DNA of 64,000 nucleotides from Anabaena cylindrica PCC 7122 (GCF_000317695.1 NC_019771.1:5074001-5138000); one strand, 5' to 3'. Counted from the first letter of the stretch, positions 1-8,689 are shown. Notes: generated by a model not told the origin, from the sequence alone. Program-made: numbers and translations.

Positions 1-318
1 AATTACCAATTGAAACATATCTGTCAAACAGAGCATTCCTAACATCACAGTTTCCTTATGTTGATTATTAATCTGTGAGCATGGTTAGTTGCTAACATCG
101 AATAAGACAACAAATATCTTTGCTTATTTACTGCGAAGATTTGATGTGCTACTTTCCCTGCTGTTGTTTTTTGACTCCATTCAACTCTGGTTAAATGAAT
201 TCTACATTTATCAGTTGGGGGAAAACGTAACAGAGCTTACAGATAGATAGATGAGAAGCTGAAGAGTTGGAATGTGGGGGGTGCAGAGTTTTGACGCTTG
301 AGCTGTAATGAGCTTTAA
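1..318. other. Intergenic region at the left edge
   Basis: AT-rich sequence downstream of the minus-strand pcyA gene. I see no reading frame with a recognisable product, no clear terminator hairpin and no RNA gene. It probably holds the 3' untranslated region of pcyA and part of the promoter region of a gene outside the window. Confidence 0.4.
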
Positions 319-1056
319 TTATTGTGGAAGGTCAAATAATACGGTAGTCATGTAGTTTTCTGCCCAATCTGTACCAAAGGCTTTTTCTAGCACACGTCTG
401 GTTTTATCATTTTGCTGTTGTTTGGTACAGTAATTATGTTGTCCAGCCAGAATTGGAGCTACTTTTTCTGGTGGAACGGGGTGAGATGCGATCGCATTTT
501 GGCAATGGATTTCTAAAAATTCTTGTACGCGAGAGAGAAACAATGTTTCTTCTTCTGGGGAACCGGGACGAATAAAAATACAAAAATCAGAAAATATAGC
601 TCCCCATTCCGGTAATTCACGGGGTTGGGAAAAGTCGATTACAGGTAGCTCAGTCAGCGCAGAATGATAAGCTACTGGTAAGATGCGTTCTAAGCTTACA
701 GGAGAAAGGTCTGCAATCGCTGCACTAATTTGACCTCTACCCCCAACCAAGTCACAACCAAACATAGGGATATCGTATTCTGGACGGGGAAACATCACGC
801 AATGCAAGATATCTAACATATTCCCCACTTTTGCTAGTTCCAAGTGCATTTTGCGGAACTGTGGACTTTGATAACAGCGATTTTCGATAATCAGTTTTTC
901 GCCTTCTAGTCTACCTTCTACATATCCCAATTCCGCCGGCAAATGATAGGGTGATAAGTCTAAGTATTTATGCCAAACCGCTTCAATTGTATCAGCTAGT
1001 TGATGAATGAGGGTGTGTTGTTGCTCTCGGAGGGAGGGGGTAGAAGTAGAAGACAT
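319..1056 (-). CDS. pcyA: Phycocyanobilin:ferredoxin oxidoreductase PcyA
   Basis: Reduces biliverdin IXalpha to phycocyanobilin with four electrons from ferredoxin, supplying the chromophore of phycobilisomes and of cyanobacterial phytochromes; a soluble cytoplasmic enzyme. The 245 residues match the usual family length. The three acidic/basic catalytic residues of the Synechocystis enzyme (Glu76, His88, Asp105) are present with a constant offset as Glu73 in HLELAK, His85 in DILHCV and Asp102 in FGCDLVGG. It ends in VLFDLPQ. The gene stands alone, with no partner within 1 kb on its strand. Identification is confident from overall similarity to the family and the conserved triad. Confidence 0.96.
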   Translation of the reverse strand: MSSTSTPSLREQQHTLIHQLADTIEAVWHKYLDLSPYHLPAELGYVEGRLEGEKLIIENRCYQSPQFRKMHLELAKVGNMLDILHCVMFPRPEYDIPMFGCDLVGGRGQISAAIADLSPVSLERILPVAYHSALTELPVIDFSQPRELPEWGAIFSDFCIFIRPGSPEEETLFLSRVQEFLEIHCQNAIASHPVPPEKVAPILAGQHNYCTKQQQNDKTRRVLEKAFGTDWAENYMTTVLFDLPQ

Positions 1057-1153
1057 ATTATTTTAATTGTGTAATTCAGGATCTAGTTTACAATTATTAA
1101 GTACATTCTGTTGTATTGAGAAATGTAAATATACAACTACACCCTGATAAAAT

Positions 1154-1327
1154 ATGAGTTATGACAGTACCCTTAAATACTTAATCGAAGAATATTTCCA
1201 AGTCATTGTTCAATGGTTATTAAATACCAAAATTACACAAATTCCAGAATTACTGAAAACTGAATTAAATTTAGAACCAATTCGCATTGACGGATTTTTT
1301 TTAACTGAAGCAGATATGATTAACTAG
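1154..1327 (+). pseudogene. N-terminal remnant of an Rpn/DUF4351-type PD-(D/E)XK nuclease
   Basis: A 57-codon frame starts MSYDSTLKYLIEEY and continues through LKTELNLEPIR. These are the opening signatures of the cyanobacterial Rpn-family (recombination-promoting nuclease/putative transposase) proteins, which are normally around 250-300 residues. The frame ends at a TAG at 1325-1327, and the following sequence does not continue the family, so this is a decayed N-terminal piece. A C-terminal piece of the same family lies at 22871-23326, but they are 21 kb apart and need not derive from one gene. Confidence 0.6.
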
Positions 1328-2382
1328 TTGACTAAAAACTGTAATTGAAAAAATATTTTCCGTATTACAACAGTGCGAAGTTAAGTTATGGATTAAGAAA
1401 ACCGACTATTTTAAGTAAATCATTATTTTTTAGTAAAAATTATTACTAATTCAGTAATCTTATGAAGATTGTATGAAGTTAATGACTCAGATAAGTGCTA
1501 CTCTTCTATACATTTAACTTATAACCCACATTCCGTACCCTGGGGTGTCACATAGTATTATCACTTAAATTTTATTGCTTTTTTGGATGTAAATGATGCT
1601 TAATCAACATCCCGCATCCGTTAATTCATTGAGAATTAGTATATAATACAGCTTTGCATCATCATAAAAAACAGTAAAAACCGATTGTGACAGTTGAGGG
1701 TGCGGAAGCTCGGTTATAAGTCAAAGGATTTCGGTCATTTTTAAGTGATTAACTCTTGATAAATGTTCATACCTGTTAGTAAAGTAACGAATACTTTATA
1801 TTTATCTCATAAAATAAAGTTTTGCTAAAATTCCTGATCTATCTACCGAGTAAAGGATTTATTCCGTTCGCAGAAGTCCTGGAATATCTATTTAGTGGTT
1901 TTGCGGAGAGTAAATTAAACCATAAGTTGTTACATAACTTTACTATATAAAGATTGTCCACACCTGCATTTTTATGATTTATTCAACCGTATGATTACTG
2001 AAGTTAAGGAAAAAAGCCTCAAGCTTTACTCCCTCTAATTTATCGGGAAAGTGCGATTACGCTTTATCTTGTTTTTATAACTACGTAGAATTTACTGACA
2101 CTAGATAACTGCGAAGTTAAAAAAAGCAAGAGTGTCTGCGTTGATAGTGTGTGAAATCGCTCTTAGCGGTCACTTTGCACAAACGGGCATAGCCCATTGC
2201 ATCAACCCCTGCCAAATAAATATATCAAGACTAGTTTAGCTAATTTTTGTCATCTTGTGTTGCCAGGGAAGCGATCGCACATTACTCCGGCTTTCCTAAA
2301 TATGCAGACCCTACATAGTTAGATAAATATGCAAATAGAAAGCAATAGCAATCTCTCTGAAGATACAAACAAGGAATTACTT
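1328..2382. other. Long AT-rich intergenic region
   Basis: About 1 kb with no frame of recognisable product on either strand. It follows the Rpn remnant and precedes the first PEP-CTERM gene. It probably holds decayed accessory DNA plus the promoter of the PEP-CTERM genes. No terminator, tandem repeat or RNA gene was identified by eye. Confidence 0.4.
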
Positions 2383-3114
2383 ATGAGCAACTGTAAGACA
2401 GTTAATAAAAAGTCGATTAATCAACCCAAGATATGGCAAACATTTTCCATTGCCGCTGTTCTAATTTCTCTAGCTCAACCAGCAGCAGCTTGCGTAATGG
2501 CACCACCATTACCTCCCCCAAACATTTGGATTGACTTTCATGGGGATACTGACAATAACGGAAAGCAAGAATTTTGGATTGGACAGGAAGTGAGCTTGTT
2601 TCCTCCTACATCACCTACCAACTGCAAATGTGGTCTCGGATTGGGAAACCTCACTAATCCATTATCTGGAATGGTGAATGTCCTTGGTGTAATGATCACC
2701 AAAACGAATATTTTGACTCATATCAGCGAAGTATTGCAACCTTTTACACCACTTCAACCTAACTCTAATGTTGCTACACAACTAGCTAATGATCCAAGAG
2801 CTAACCCTGGTGCAACTTGGTTTGGTTTTGGGGGATTAATTAACGCCTTTAATCCTCCTGTTTTGGGACTGAATGAAGTAATTAAGTTATGGTTTGAAGT
2901 TGAAACTCCAAAACCTCAACTTTTGAATGGGCTGCAAATCCAGTTTGCCGGTGGTAGTGACGATCCTAGTCACGAAATTGAATTCTTTGCTCCAATAAAT
3001 GACACAATCAGTGTTCCTGAACCAAGTGTAACACTATCAATTGTAGGGTTAGCTGGGCTGATGCTGCTAGGACATCGACGGAGTAAGTCTCTTGTTATAA
3101 AGAGTTCTAAATAA
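2383..3114 (+). CDS. PEP-CTERM sorting domain exported protein, function unknown
   Basis: Exported protein of 243 residues. A hydrophobic signal segment near residues 20-37 ends in QPAAA, followed by a mature domain containing CVMAPPLPPP and NCKCGLG cysteine motifs. The C-terminus is a PEP-CTERM anchor: VPEPS, a hydrophobic stretch (IVGLAGLMLLG), then basic HRRSK. PEP-CTERM proteins are recognised by an exosortase, which is not in this window. An in-frame ATG at 2329 lies 18 codons upstream, but only the 2383 ATG has a ribosome binding site (AAGGA at 2371-2375, 7 nt spacing), so I chose 2383. The substrate or role is unknown. It is followed by two more PEP-CTERM genes on the same strand. Confidence 0.75.
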   Translation: MSNCKTVNKKSINQPKIWQTFSIAAVLISLAQPAAACVMAPPLPPPNIWIDFHGDTDNNGKQEFWIGQEVSLFPPTSPTNCKCGLGLGNLTNPLSGMVNVLGVMITKTNILTHISEVLQPFTPLQPNSNVATQLANDPRANPGATWFGFGGLINAFNPPVLGLNEVIKLWFEVETPKPQLLNGLQIQFAGGSDDPSHEIEFFAPINDTISVPEPSVTLSIVGLAGLMLLGHRRSKSLVIKSSK

Positions 3115-3141
3115 ATAACAACTCAAAGCTGACTTTTAGGC

Positions 3142-3202
3142 AACATAAGCTTGAATCGTGCGATCGCCATCCTCAATATAAAACCAAGGAGTGAGATCGC
3201 CT
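3142..3202 (-). pseudogene. Short remnant of the maf partial copy
   Basis: About 61 bp aligning with 6281-6344, which is itself the edge of a partial maf copy. Both begin AACATAAGCTTGAAT and continue through a GATCGC site into the same non-maf tail (GGAGTG then GATCGC). The intact maf gene at 7036-7635 matches only the first half. The two remnants therefore share a junction absent from maf and descend from one truncated copy. It lies between two PEP-CTERM genes and encodes nothing. Confidence 0.55.
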
Positions 3203-3392
3203 GATTCACGCTGGGAGAAAGAAGAAAGCGATCGCTTATTACTTGATTTTTCCAACTAGGCACAATCTACTTAGATAACTGCAAAAATCAAACAAAGCTT
3301 GAAAACTCTTTTCAAATTTCGCTAAATCATATCTTCAATTCAGCAACGCCAAAATAAACTTTTCTGCTAGTGATTATTGGGGGAACAAAGCT

Positions 3393-5012
3393 ATGGTCAC
3401 TACTTTTTCATCATCTTTTAAAAGAGATACAAATAAAAATCAACTTTTTCTTTTACTACTACCCCTTAAGGTAGCAGTCATAGGTCTGTTTCTCAGTTCC
3501 CCAGTAAAAGCTACTTCCTTGTACCAAAGCGAAACCACAAATAATGTGATTTTATGGAACAATGTGGCACTACAGGCTGTACGCGACACACGCATGGGTC
3601 CGCCAATGACCGCGCGAGCGTTATCAATGGTGCAGACTGGCATCTATGATGCTTGGGCTGCTTATGATCCTTTAGCAGTTGGTACTATTGTTGGTAATGA
3701 TCTGCAACGTCCCGACTTTGAAAATACCCTGGAAAATAAAAACAAGGCAATTAGCTATGCTGCTTATCGCACCCTATCAGACTTGTTTCCTTCCCAGGTA
3801 ACTAAATTCAATAACGTCATGACCAGTCTGGGTTATGATTTCACGGACACTTCTACTGATACCACCAATGCTATTGGAATTGGCAACCTATCTGCCCAAG
3901 CATTACTTGGTTTTAGGCATAACGATGGGTCAAATCAGTTAGGAAATCTGAGTTCATCCGGTCTAGCCTATTCTGATTACACTGGGTATACATCAGTGAA
4001 TGATCCGCTCAATATTAATAATCCAGATCGTTGGCAACCATTGCAGGTTTCTAATGGTAAAGGTGGTTTTGTTGTGCAAAAATATTTAGCTCCTCAGTGG
4101 GGCAATGTAACCCCTTTTGCGCTTCAATCTGGTTCTGAATTACGACCTACCACTGGACCGAAAACATTAGTTTCAGACCCAGAAGGGTATAAGGCACAAG
4201 CTCAAGAAATCCTCGATATCAGTGCTAATCTGACTGATGAGCAAAAGGTGATTGCTGAATACTGGGCTGATGGTCCAGCATCGGAAACACCACCAGGTCA
4301 TTGGAATCTTTTTGCTCAGTTTGTATCTCAAAGAGACAATCACGATCTGGATACTGATGTCAAAATGTTTTTTGCTTTGGACAATGCCTTACTTGATGCC
4401 AGTATTGTTGCTTGGGATGCCAAAAGAGCTTTTGATTCGGTACGCCCAGTTACAGCAATTCATTATTTATATCAAGGTCAAAAGGTGAATGCTTGGGGTG
4501 GTCCAAATCAGGGTACACAGGAGATTAATGGCGAAGACTGGCAACCTTACCAAGCTACCACTTTTGTTACTCCTCCTTTTCCCGAATATGTATCAGGACA
4601 TAGCACTTTTAGCGCTGCCGCAGCTGAGATATTGAAGCGGTTTAGTGGCAGTGATGCTTTCGATTTTTCCTATACACAACCAGCCGGAACTTCGTTTGTT
4701 GAAAACGGTCTTTTGACTGATATTACCCTGTCTTGGAATACTTTTTCGGAGGCTGCTGATCAAGCTGGTCTTTCTCGTCGTTACGGTGGTATCCATTTTG
4801 CAGATGGAGATTTAATGGGGCGGAGTTTGGGGCGACAAGTTGGAGGGCTAGTTTGGGCAAAGGCGCAGAGTTATATTTCACCAACAAGTGTTCCTGAACC
4901 TTCTGTGAATTTGAGTTTATTGGCTTTGGGGGTTTTAGGGGTAGGTTCGTGGTTAAAAAGGGTTTTTCAAAAAAACAATTTGATAATTAATCACAATTTC
5001 ATCAGAGGATAA
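3393..5012 (+). CDS. Vanadium-dependent haloperoxidase family protein with PEP-CTERM anchor
   Basis: PAP2/vanadium haloperoxidase-fold protein of 539 residues. The vanadate/phosphate-binding signature is complete. Lys344 and Arg351-Pro352 fit KX6RP, Ser401-Gly402-His403 is the SGH motif preceded by PPFPEYV, and Ser461-Arg462 with His468 fits SRX5H. An N-terminal hydrophobic segment (about residues 17-40, ending SSPVKA) is a signal peptide. The C-terminus (VPEPS at about 500, hydrophobic stretch, then LKRVFQK) is a PEP-CTERM sorting signal, so the enzyme should be exported and exosortase-processed. Family members oxidise halides with peroxide or act as acid phosphatases, and sequence alone does not decide which. 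The ATG is preceded by a weak GGGGGA-like site. Confidence 0.88.
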   Translation: MVTTFSSSFKRDTNKNQLFLLLLPLKVAVIGLFLSSPVKATSLYQSETTNNVILWNNVALQAVRDTRMGPPMTARALSMVQTGIYDAWAAYDPLAVGTIVGNDLQRPDFENTLENKNKAISYAAYRTLSDLFPSQVTKFNNVMTSLGYDFTDTSTDTTNAIGIGNLSAQALLGFRHNDGSNQLGNLSSSGLAYSDYTGYTSVNDPLNINNPDRWQPLQVSNGKGGFVVQKYLAPQWGNVTPFALQSGSELRPTTGPKTLVSDPEGYKAQAQEILDISANLTDEQKVIAEYWADGPASETPPGHWNLFAQFVSQRDNHDLDTDVKMFFALDNALLDASIVAWDAKRAFDSVRPVTAIHYLYQGQKVNAWGGPNQGTQEINGEDWQPYQATTFVTPPFPEYVSGHSTFSAAAAEILKRFSGSDAFDFSYTQPAGTSFVENGLLTDITLSWNTFSEAADQAGLSRRYGGIHFADGDLMGRSLGRQVGGLVWAKAQSYISPTSVPEPSVNLSLLALGVLGVGSWLKRVFQKNNLIINHNFIRG

Positions 5013-5019
5013 ATTTGAT

Positions 5020-5928
5020 ATGTTTAAAATGAGTTTAATTCAATCCATTATCTTAGCAGCAGTTGGAATTTTCTCGATGACTGATGCACTTCCCGTACGT
5101 GCTGTATCTTTTTCTGATAATTTTGATGATGGAATTATAGATTCTAGGTACACAGCAATTGGTGATACTTCTTTTTCTGAAAGCTCTGGAAGGCTTTTAA
5201 TTCCATTAATTAATCCAGGCGATGGAGTTAGTATCTCATTATCAGATTTAGGTTTTTTAGCTGATTGTTTCAAAATAAAATTTGATACTATAGACTTCTT
5301 AGCAGGACAAGGGGTAAAAATAGACCTATTCGCTGATAATCAACTTAATAATAGTCAAACTAATTTTTTTAGTATTTCTATTGTAAGAGATGTAGTACCA
5401 GATGATAGTCTAGATGTTTCTCGTCATGATATTACTAACTTAGATCCAATGACTCTCACTAGCGATAGGAAAAAATGTGTTTTAAATATTACTGTAAAAT
5501 TACCATCAGGGACACAAAGTATTATACAACCATCATTTCCTTGCATATTAAATTGGAGCAATACTTTTCAAGCTGATTGGACAGATTCTATTCTATTTGA
5601 CGGCAATTTTAGATGGCGTTATGATGGTTTTGGAAGAGGTAATGAAGAACAAAAATATGTCCTCAGTATTCTTAATAGTGAGCAATTAAATTTTGATCGC
5701 ACTATAAATAAGACAATAAGCCGTGTGAATGTGACTTATGTATCGGTTCTTCCTAGAGATCCGCTACTCTCAATAGAATCAGTGGAAGCTGAAGATATTC
5801 ATCCAATTCCTGAACCTTCCTCAGTATTAAGTTTAATCATTCTTGGTACAATAGGCGCAGGTTTACGCCTCAAGCACAAACTTAATTTCTCTAAATCCAC
5901 TGAAAAAGACCCAGAAAAAGTCTGCTAA
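5020..5928 (+). CDS. PEP-CTERM sorting domain exported protein, function unknown
   Basis: A 302-residue exported protein. It has a signal peptide (residues 1-28: hydrophobic IIILAAVGIF-type core ending in VRAVS) and a beta-rich mature domain opening with FSDNFDDG, as in lectin-like or jelly-roll exported proteins. The C-terminal PEP-CTERM anchor comprises IPEPSSV, a hydrophobic segment and basic RLKHK. It starts 7 nt after the haloperoxidase stop codon, with GAGGA overlapping that stop, so the two are probably co-transcribed and translationally coupled. Function is unknown; linkage suggests a shared envelope or sheath role with the haloperoxidase. Confidence 0.78.
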   Translation: MFKMSLIQSIILAAVGIFSMTDALPVRAVSFSDNFDDGIIDSRYTAIGDTSFSESSGRLLIPLINPGDGVSISLSDLGFLADCFKIKFDTIDFLAGQGVKIDLFADNQLNNSQTNFFSISIVRDVVPDDSLDVSRHDITNLDPMTLTSDRKKCVLNITVKLPSGTQSIIQPSFPCILNWSNTFQADWTDSILFDGNFRWRYDGFGRGNEEQKYVLSILNSEQLNFDRTINKTISRVNVTYVSVLPRDPLLSIESVEAEDIHPIPEPSSVLSLIILGTIGAGLRLKHKLNFSKSTEKDPEKVC

Positions 5929-5964
5929 AAAACATCAAGAATAACACCGTAACAACCCTTTCAT

Positions 5965-5990
5965 TAACTCCATTACAGGAGTTATTTTTT
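5965..5990 (+). terminator. Rho-independent terminator after the PEP-CTERM genes
   Basis: A perfect 7-bp stem, TAACTCC (5965-5971) and GGAGTTA (5978-5984), with a 6-nt ATTACA loop is followed by a run of six T (5985-5990). It lies 36 bp past the stop of the third PEP-CTERM gene and probably ends that transcript. Confidence 0.75.
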
Positions 5991-6115
5991 GCTAAACTTC
6001 AAAAATCTCATGGTTCATGAGATCAAATCTGGTTGAAATAAATATCTTAATATTCGCAACGAGATTAAACCACTCCTAGAGCGACTTCAACAAGGAGAAA
6101 TACTTGCTGCTACTG

Positions 6116-6355
6116 CCAAAAATCAGTAACTTCATATCCCAATTACCCTATCATCTGTCGAAATAGGGGTAAACTTAAACCAATCACATTACTATGACAA
6201 CCTTCAATTTTTTCCACAAATAAACTTCCAAACCCTTCTAAAGCAAAAGCTCCTGCACATTGCAAAGGTTCACCAGTATTAACATAAGCTTGAATTGCCC
6301 GATCGCTCATCCTTAATCTAAAATCAGGGAGTGCGATCGCTCTTAATTTAATCAA
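6116..6355 (-). pseudogene. Decayed partial duplicate of the maf 3' end
   Basis: The stretch 6116-6313 repeats the 3' third of maf (7036-7240) at high identity, encoding MSDRAIQAYVNTGEPLQCAG and onward to RQMIG. The next codon, GAA in maf, is TAA here, so the last residues (LGYEVTDFW) are still readable but lie after a stop. The 5' two thirds, including the substrate-binding SxSPxRR loop, are missing. The remaining 70-residue open frame starts in unrelated sequence (MIKLRAIALPDFRLR). It cannot be a working pyrophosphatase. It lies just downstream of the broken hepT gene. Confidence 0.75.
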
Positions 6356-6709
6356 CTATTCTCCAGATACTTCCCTCTCCAGCACTTCCTGTAGATGTGG
6401 AACTAATGAAGGTAAATCATTTTGAATAGTTTCCCAAACTCTATTCAAATCAACTTGAAAATATTCCTGAGTTACCACATTTCTCATCCCTCCCATCAAA
6501 CGCCAAGGTATGAGAGGATAGCGTGACTGGATTTCATTAGGTATATTTCTACTAGCTTCTCCAATCACGACAAAATCGTAGAGAACAGCTTTGACAAGCG
6601 TTTGATTTTTAGCAAATTACTCAAACGTGACATCTGTGATACGTTGCTCAATTTCAGCTATAGATGCCACAATATCTTGAATGCGAAACCGCCAATCTCT
6701 AGAAGGCAC
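6356..6709 (-). pseudogene. hepT: HepT-like HEPN toxin, interrupted
   Basis: HEPN (DUF86) ribonuclease toxin of the MntA/HepT system. Reading from a GTG at 6709-6707, which overlaps the end of mntA by 11 nt, gives PSRDWRFRIQDIVAS and then an in-frame TAA at 6619-6617. The same frame continues without a shift through VIGEASRNIP to a stop at 6356; the downstream 70-codon piece opens MIGEASRN. The catalytic RX4HXY motif reads R-NVVT-Q-E-Y, so its His is replaced by Gln. With both a nonsense codon and the catalytic His lost, the toxin should be inactive. The frame (117 residues without the stop) matches the family length. Confidence 0.8.
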
Positions 6710-6989
6710 GAATAATATCCTTGAGTACAGGTCTTCGTAAATGTTCTCTCAAAGCATCCTCAGTTCCCAAATCTACAGAACATCCCAAAATATCTTCTAA
6801 ATAATACTGCACTTGCAAAAGTTGAAACAACCCACCTGGTTGATTAAAATCCACTAAAAAGTCTACATCACTATCTGGACGAGCTTCATCCCGTGCCACT
6901 GAACCAAATAAATTAAGGGATTTTACTCCTAGGTTCTGCAATTTTTCTCGATGTATAGCTAAAATTGCCAGTACCTCATCTCTTTTCAT
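6699..6989 (-). CDS. mntA: MntA-like nucleotidyltransferase antitoxin
   Basis: Minimal nucleotidyltransferase (MNT domain) of 96 residues. In characterised systems MntA oligo-adenylylates a tyrosine of the HepT toxin and so neutralises it. The active-site signature GSX10DXD is intact: Gly29-Ser30, ten residues, Asp41-Val-Asp43 in SDVDFLVDF. Its 3' end overlaps the start of the hepT frame, the usual operon arrangement. Because the neighbouring hepT is broken, this looks like an orphan antitoxin kept after toxin loss. A weak AGGGA lies upstream of the ATG. Confidence 0.88.
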   Translation of the reverse strand: MKRDEVLAILAIHREKLQNLGVKSLNLFGSVARDEARPDSDVDFLVDFNQPGGLFQLLQVQYYLEDILGCSVDLGTEDALREHLRRPVLKDIIRAF

Positions 6990-7035
6990 GGTTTTTCCCT
7001 AAAACACATTCAATATTATAGTTTCTCTTGATCTG

Positions 7036-7635
7036 CTATCCCCAAAAATCCGTCACTTCATACCCCAATTCCCCTATCATCTGTCGGAGTAATGGCAAAC
7101 TCAAGCCAATTACATTACTGTGACAACCCTCAATTTTTTCCACGAACAAACTACCAAATCCTTCAATAGCAAAGGCTCCAGCACATTTAAGTGGTTCACC
7201 TGTAGCCACATAAGCTTGAATTGCGCGATCGCTCATCTTCCCAAAGAAAACTCTAGTAACTTGACACTTGACAACACTCCGATTTTGTGTAGTGTCAATC
7301 AAAACATGACCAGTATACAAATCACCAAAATTACCTTGCATTAATTGCCAACGAGCGATCGCTTCCTCCGCATCTGCCGGTTTGCCATAAATCTCTCCAT
7401 TCATAGCTAAAACCGAATCACAGCCCATAATCAACGCTGATGCAAACTGCGAAACTACAGTTTCTGCCTTACACTGAGCCAGAGTTTGTACCAATTGGGC
7501 AGGATCACTAAGTTGAATTTGTGACTCATCAAAATCACTAGGACAAACTCTTGGTTCAATTCCCACAGTTTGCAGCAAGCGACGACGTGCTGGAGAAGCA
7601 GAAGCAAGTATAAATTCAGGAATGGTCATAGTCAA
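7036..7635 (-). CDS. maf: Maf-family nucleoside triphosphate pyrophosphatase
   Basis: Maf/HAM1-fold house-cleaning pyrophosphatase that hydrolyses dTTP, UTP or modified NTPs to monophosphates; older annotations call it septum formation protein Maf. The 199 residues match the family. The N-terminal loop ILASASPARRRLL (residues 9-21) is the phosphate-binding SxSPxRR signature, GCDSV (about 91-95) carries the catalytic Asp, and GKP and the C-terminal SNVIGLSLP are conserved. The gene was the source of the partial duplicates at 6116-6313 and 3142-3202. No operon partner is obvious; a MITE-like element sits immediately upstream. Confidence 0.92.
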   Translation of the reverse strand: MTMTIPEFILASASPARRRLLQTVGIEPRVCPSDFDESQIQLSDPAQLVQTLAQCKAETVVSQFASALIMGCDSVLAMNGEIYGKPADAEEAIARWQLMQGNFGDLYTGHVLIDTTQNRSVVKCQVTRVFFGKMSDRAIQAYVATGEPLKCAGAFAIEGFGSLFVEKIEGCHSNVIGLSLPLLRQMIGELGYEVTDFWG

Positions 7636-7664
7636 AAAAATGGAGAGAATTGCTAATTAGGTAA

Positions 7665-7770
7665 TATAGCGGTATGCATTTGAATGAAATACATCATAGC
7701 CCCCTCATCGCTTGCGGGGAGGGGGTTGGGGTTGGGGTTCTTGTATCTCACTCAACCGAGAACCGCTATA
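7665..7770. mobile_element. MITE-like element with TATAGCGGT ends
   Basis: A 106-bp segment has perfect 9-bp terminal inverted repeats: TATAGCGGT at 7665-7673 and ACCGCTATA at 7762-7770. The imperfect repeat extends inward (a shared TTGA/ATACA pattern). The middle is a G-rich run containing a palindromic CCCCCTC...GAGGGGG core. No coding capacity. It sits between the maf start and the CyanoP gene. Non-autonomous element or folded intergenic repeat; no target duplication could be identified. Confidence 0.5.
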
Positions 7771-7846
7771 GTTAATAGTTAATAGTTAATTGATAATTAT
7801 TCACTAGAAAACTCTGTACCCAATCCCCAGTTCCCAGTTATATTAG

Positions 7847-8392
7847 TTAATACACCGTAAAAGAATTGACAATTTCATCAATCATGCGTTGCAGTTTTTG
7901 CCAACGTCTCTCCGGGACTGAAGCATTAAAGGTAAAAAGCTTACCACGACTCACAGCGACACTAGAAATATTGTGTCTTTGTTGTCCATTAGGGAGTTGC
8001 ACCTCATACTCTAAGAGGTAGTATATTTTACCATTAGATTCTTTTTGAACCGCGTTGGTTAATTCGGCTTTACGTCCAGAATCTACAGGAGCAAGAGCAG
8101 CCTTACCTAACTTATATCCCACTTCTGTCGGAGTCCCCAACTCTGCCAAATTTTTCCCTGCGGGAACAGGACTAATTACCACAGATACATTTTCTGAAAT
8201 CTCGATTAAATCATGGAAAACTACATCAGGCCCGTTGGCAACTTTAACTTGCAACCACCCATTAGGATATAAAAACTGATAACCATCAGCACTATCTACA
8301 AAGCTTTTGAATCCAGCAGCAGCCGCTACATCAGAGTTACTGAAACTGAAGCTAAACACTAATAAGAAAATTAAAGCAATTTTTTTCCACAT
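7847..8392 (-). CDS. PsbP-domain photosystem II protein (CyanoP-like)
   Basis: A 181-residue PsbP-family lumenal protein. CyanoP associates with photosystem II and is implicated in early assembly. After the signal segment (residues 1-26, MWKKIALIFLLVFSFSFSNS...AAAAG), the sequence GFKSFVDSADGYQFLYPNGWLQV is the typical PsbP opening, and the protein ends VNSFTVY. Characterised CyanoP proteins are lipoproteins with a lipobox cysteine, but no cysteine occurs near the predicted cleavage site here, so this one may be a soluble lumenal protein or a divergent PsbP-like paralogue. Monocistronic as far as the window shows. Confidence 0.85.
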   Translation of the reverse strand: MWKKIALIFLLVFSFSFSNSDVAAAAGFKSFVDSADGYQFLYPNGWLQVKVANGPDVVFHDLIEISENVSVVISPVPAGKNLAELGTPTEVGYKLGKAALAPVDSGRKAELTNAVQKESNGKIYYLLEYEVQLPNGQQRHNISSVAVSRGKLFTFNASVPERRWQKLQRMIDEIVNSFTVY

Positions 8393-8501
8393 TTATCAAA
8401 ATTCCTTTAGACCCAAAGCAATAATATAAGACAAGCGTTATTACACCGTCCTATTCTCCCATTAATGGGTACGCTTTGGGATATAGAGAGAATCTTCATA
8501 G

Positions 8502-8528
8502 CGATGCCTGTAGAGGACGTAGGCATCG
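8502..8528. repeat. Inverted repeat upstream of rpiA
   Basis: CGATGCCT (8502-8509) and AGGCATCG (8521-8528) form a perfect 8-bp stem around an 11-nt loop. No T-run follows, so it is not an obvious terminator. The remaining sequence of the 297-bp gap between the CyanoP gene and rpiA shows nothing else I can name. Confidence 0.4.
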
Positions 8529-8689
8529 TTATACCTCAATTGAACCTTTTTGAACTGGATAGTTATTTTCGCCACAATACGCTAGTCAGATTGAACCGAA
8601 GATCATAGACATTCAACGTGATACATTCTCTGTAAGCATTCAATAGTGCCTTCTATTTCTATTTAATTGATTTTTCAGGAGTTGAGGAA

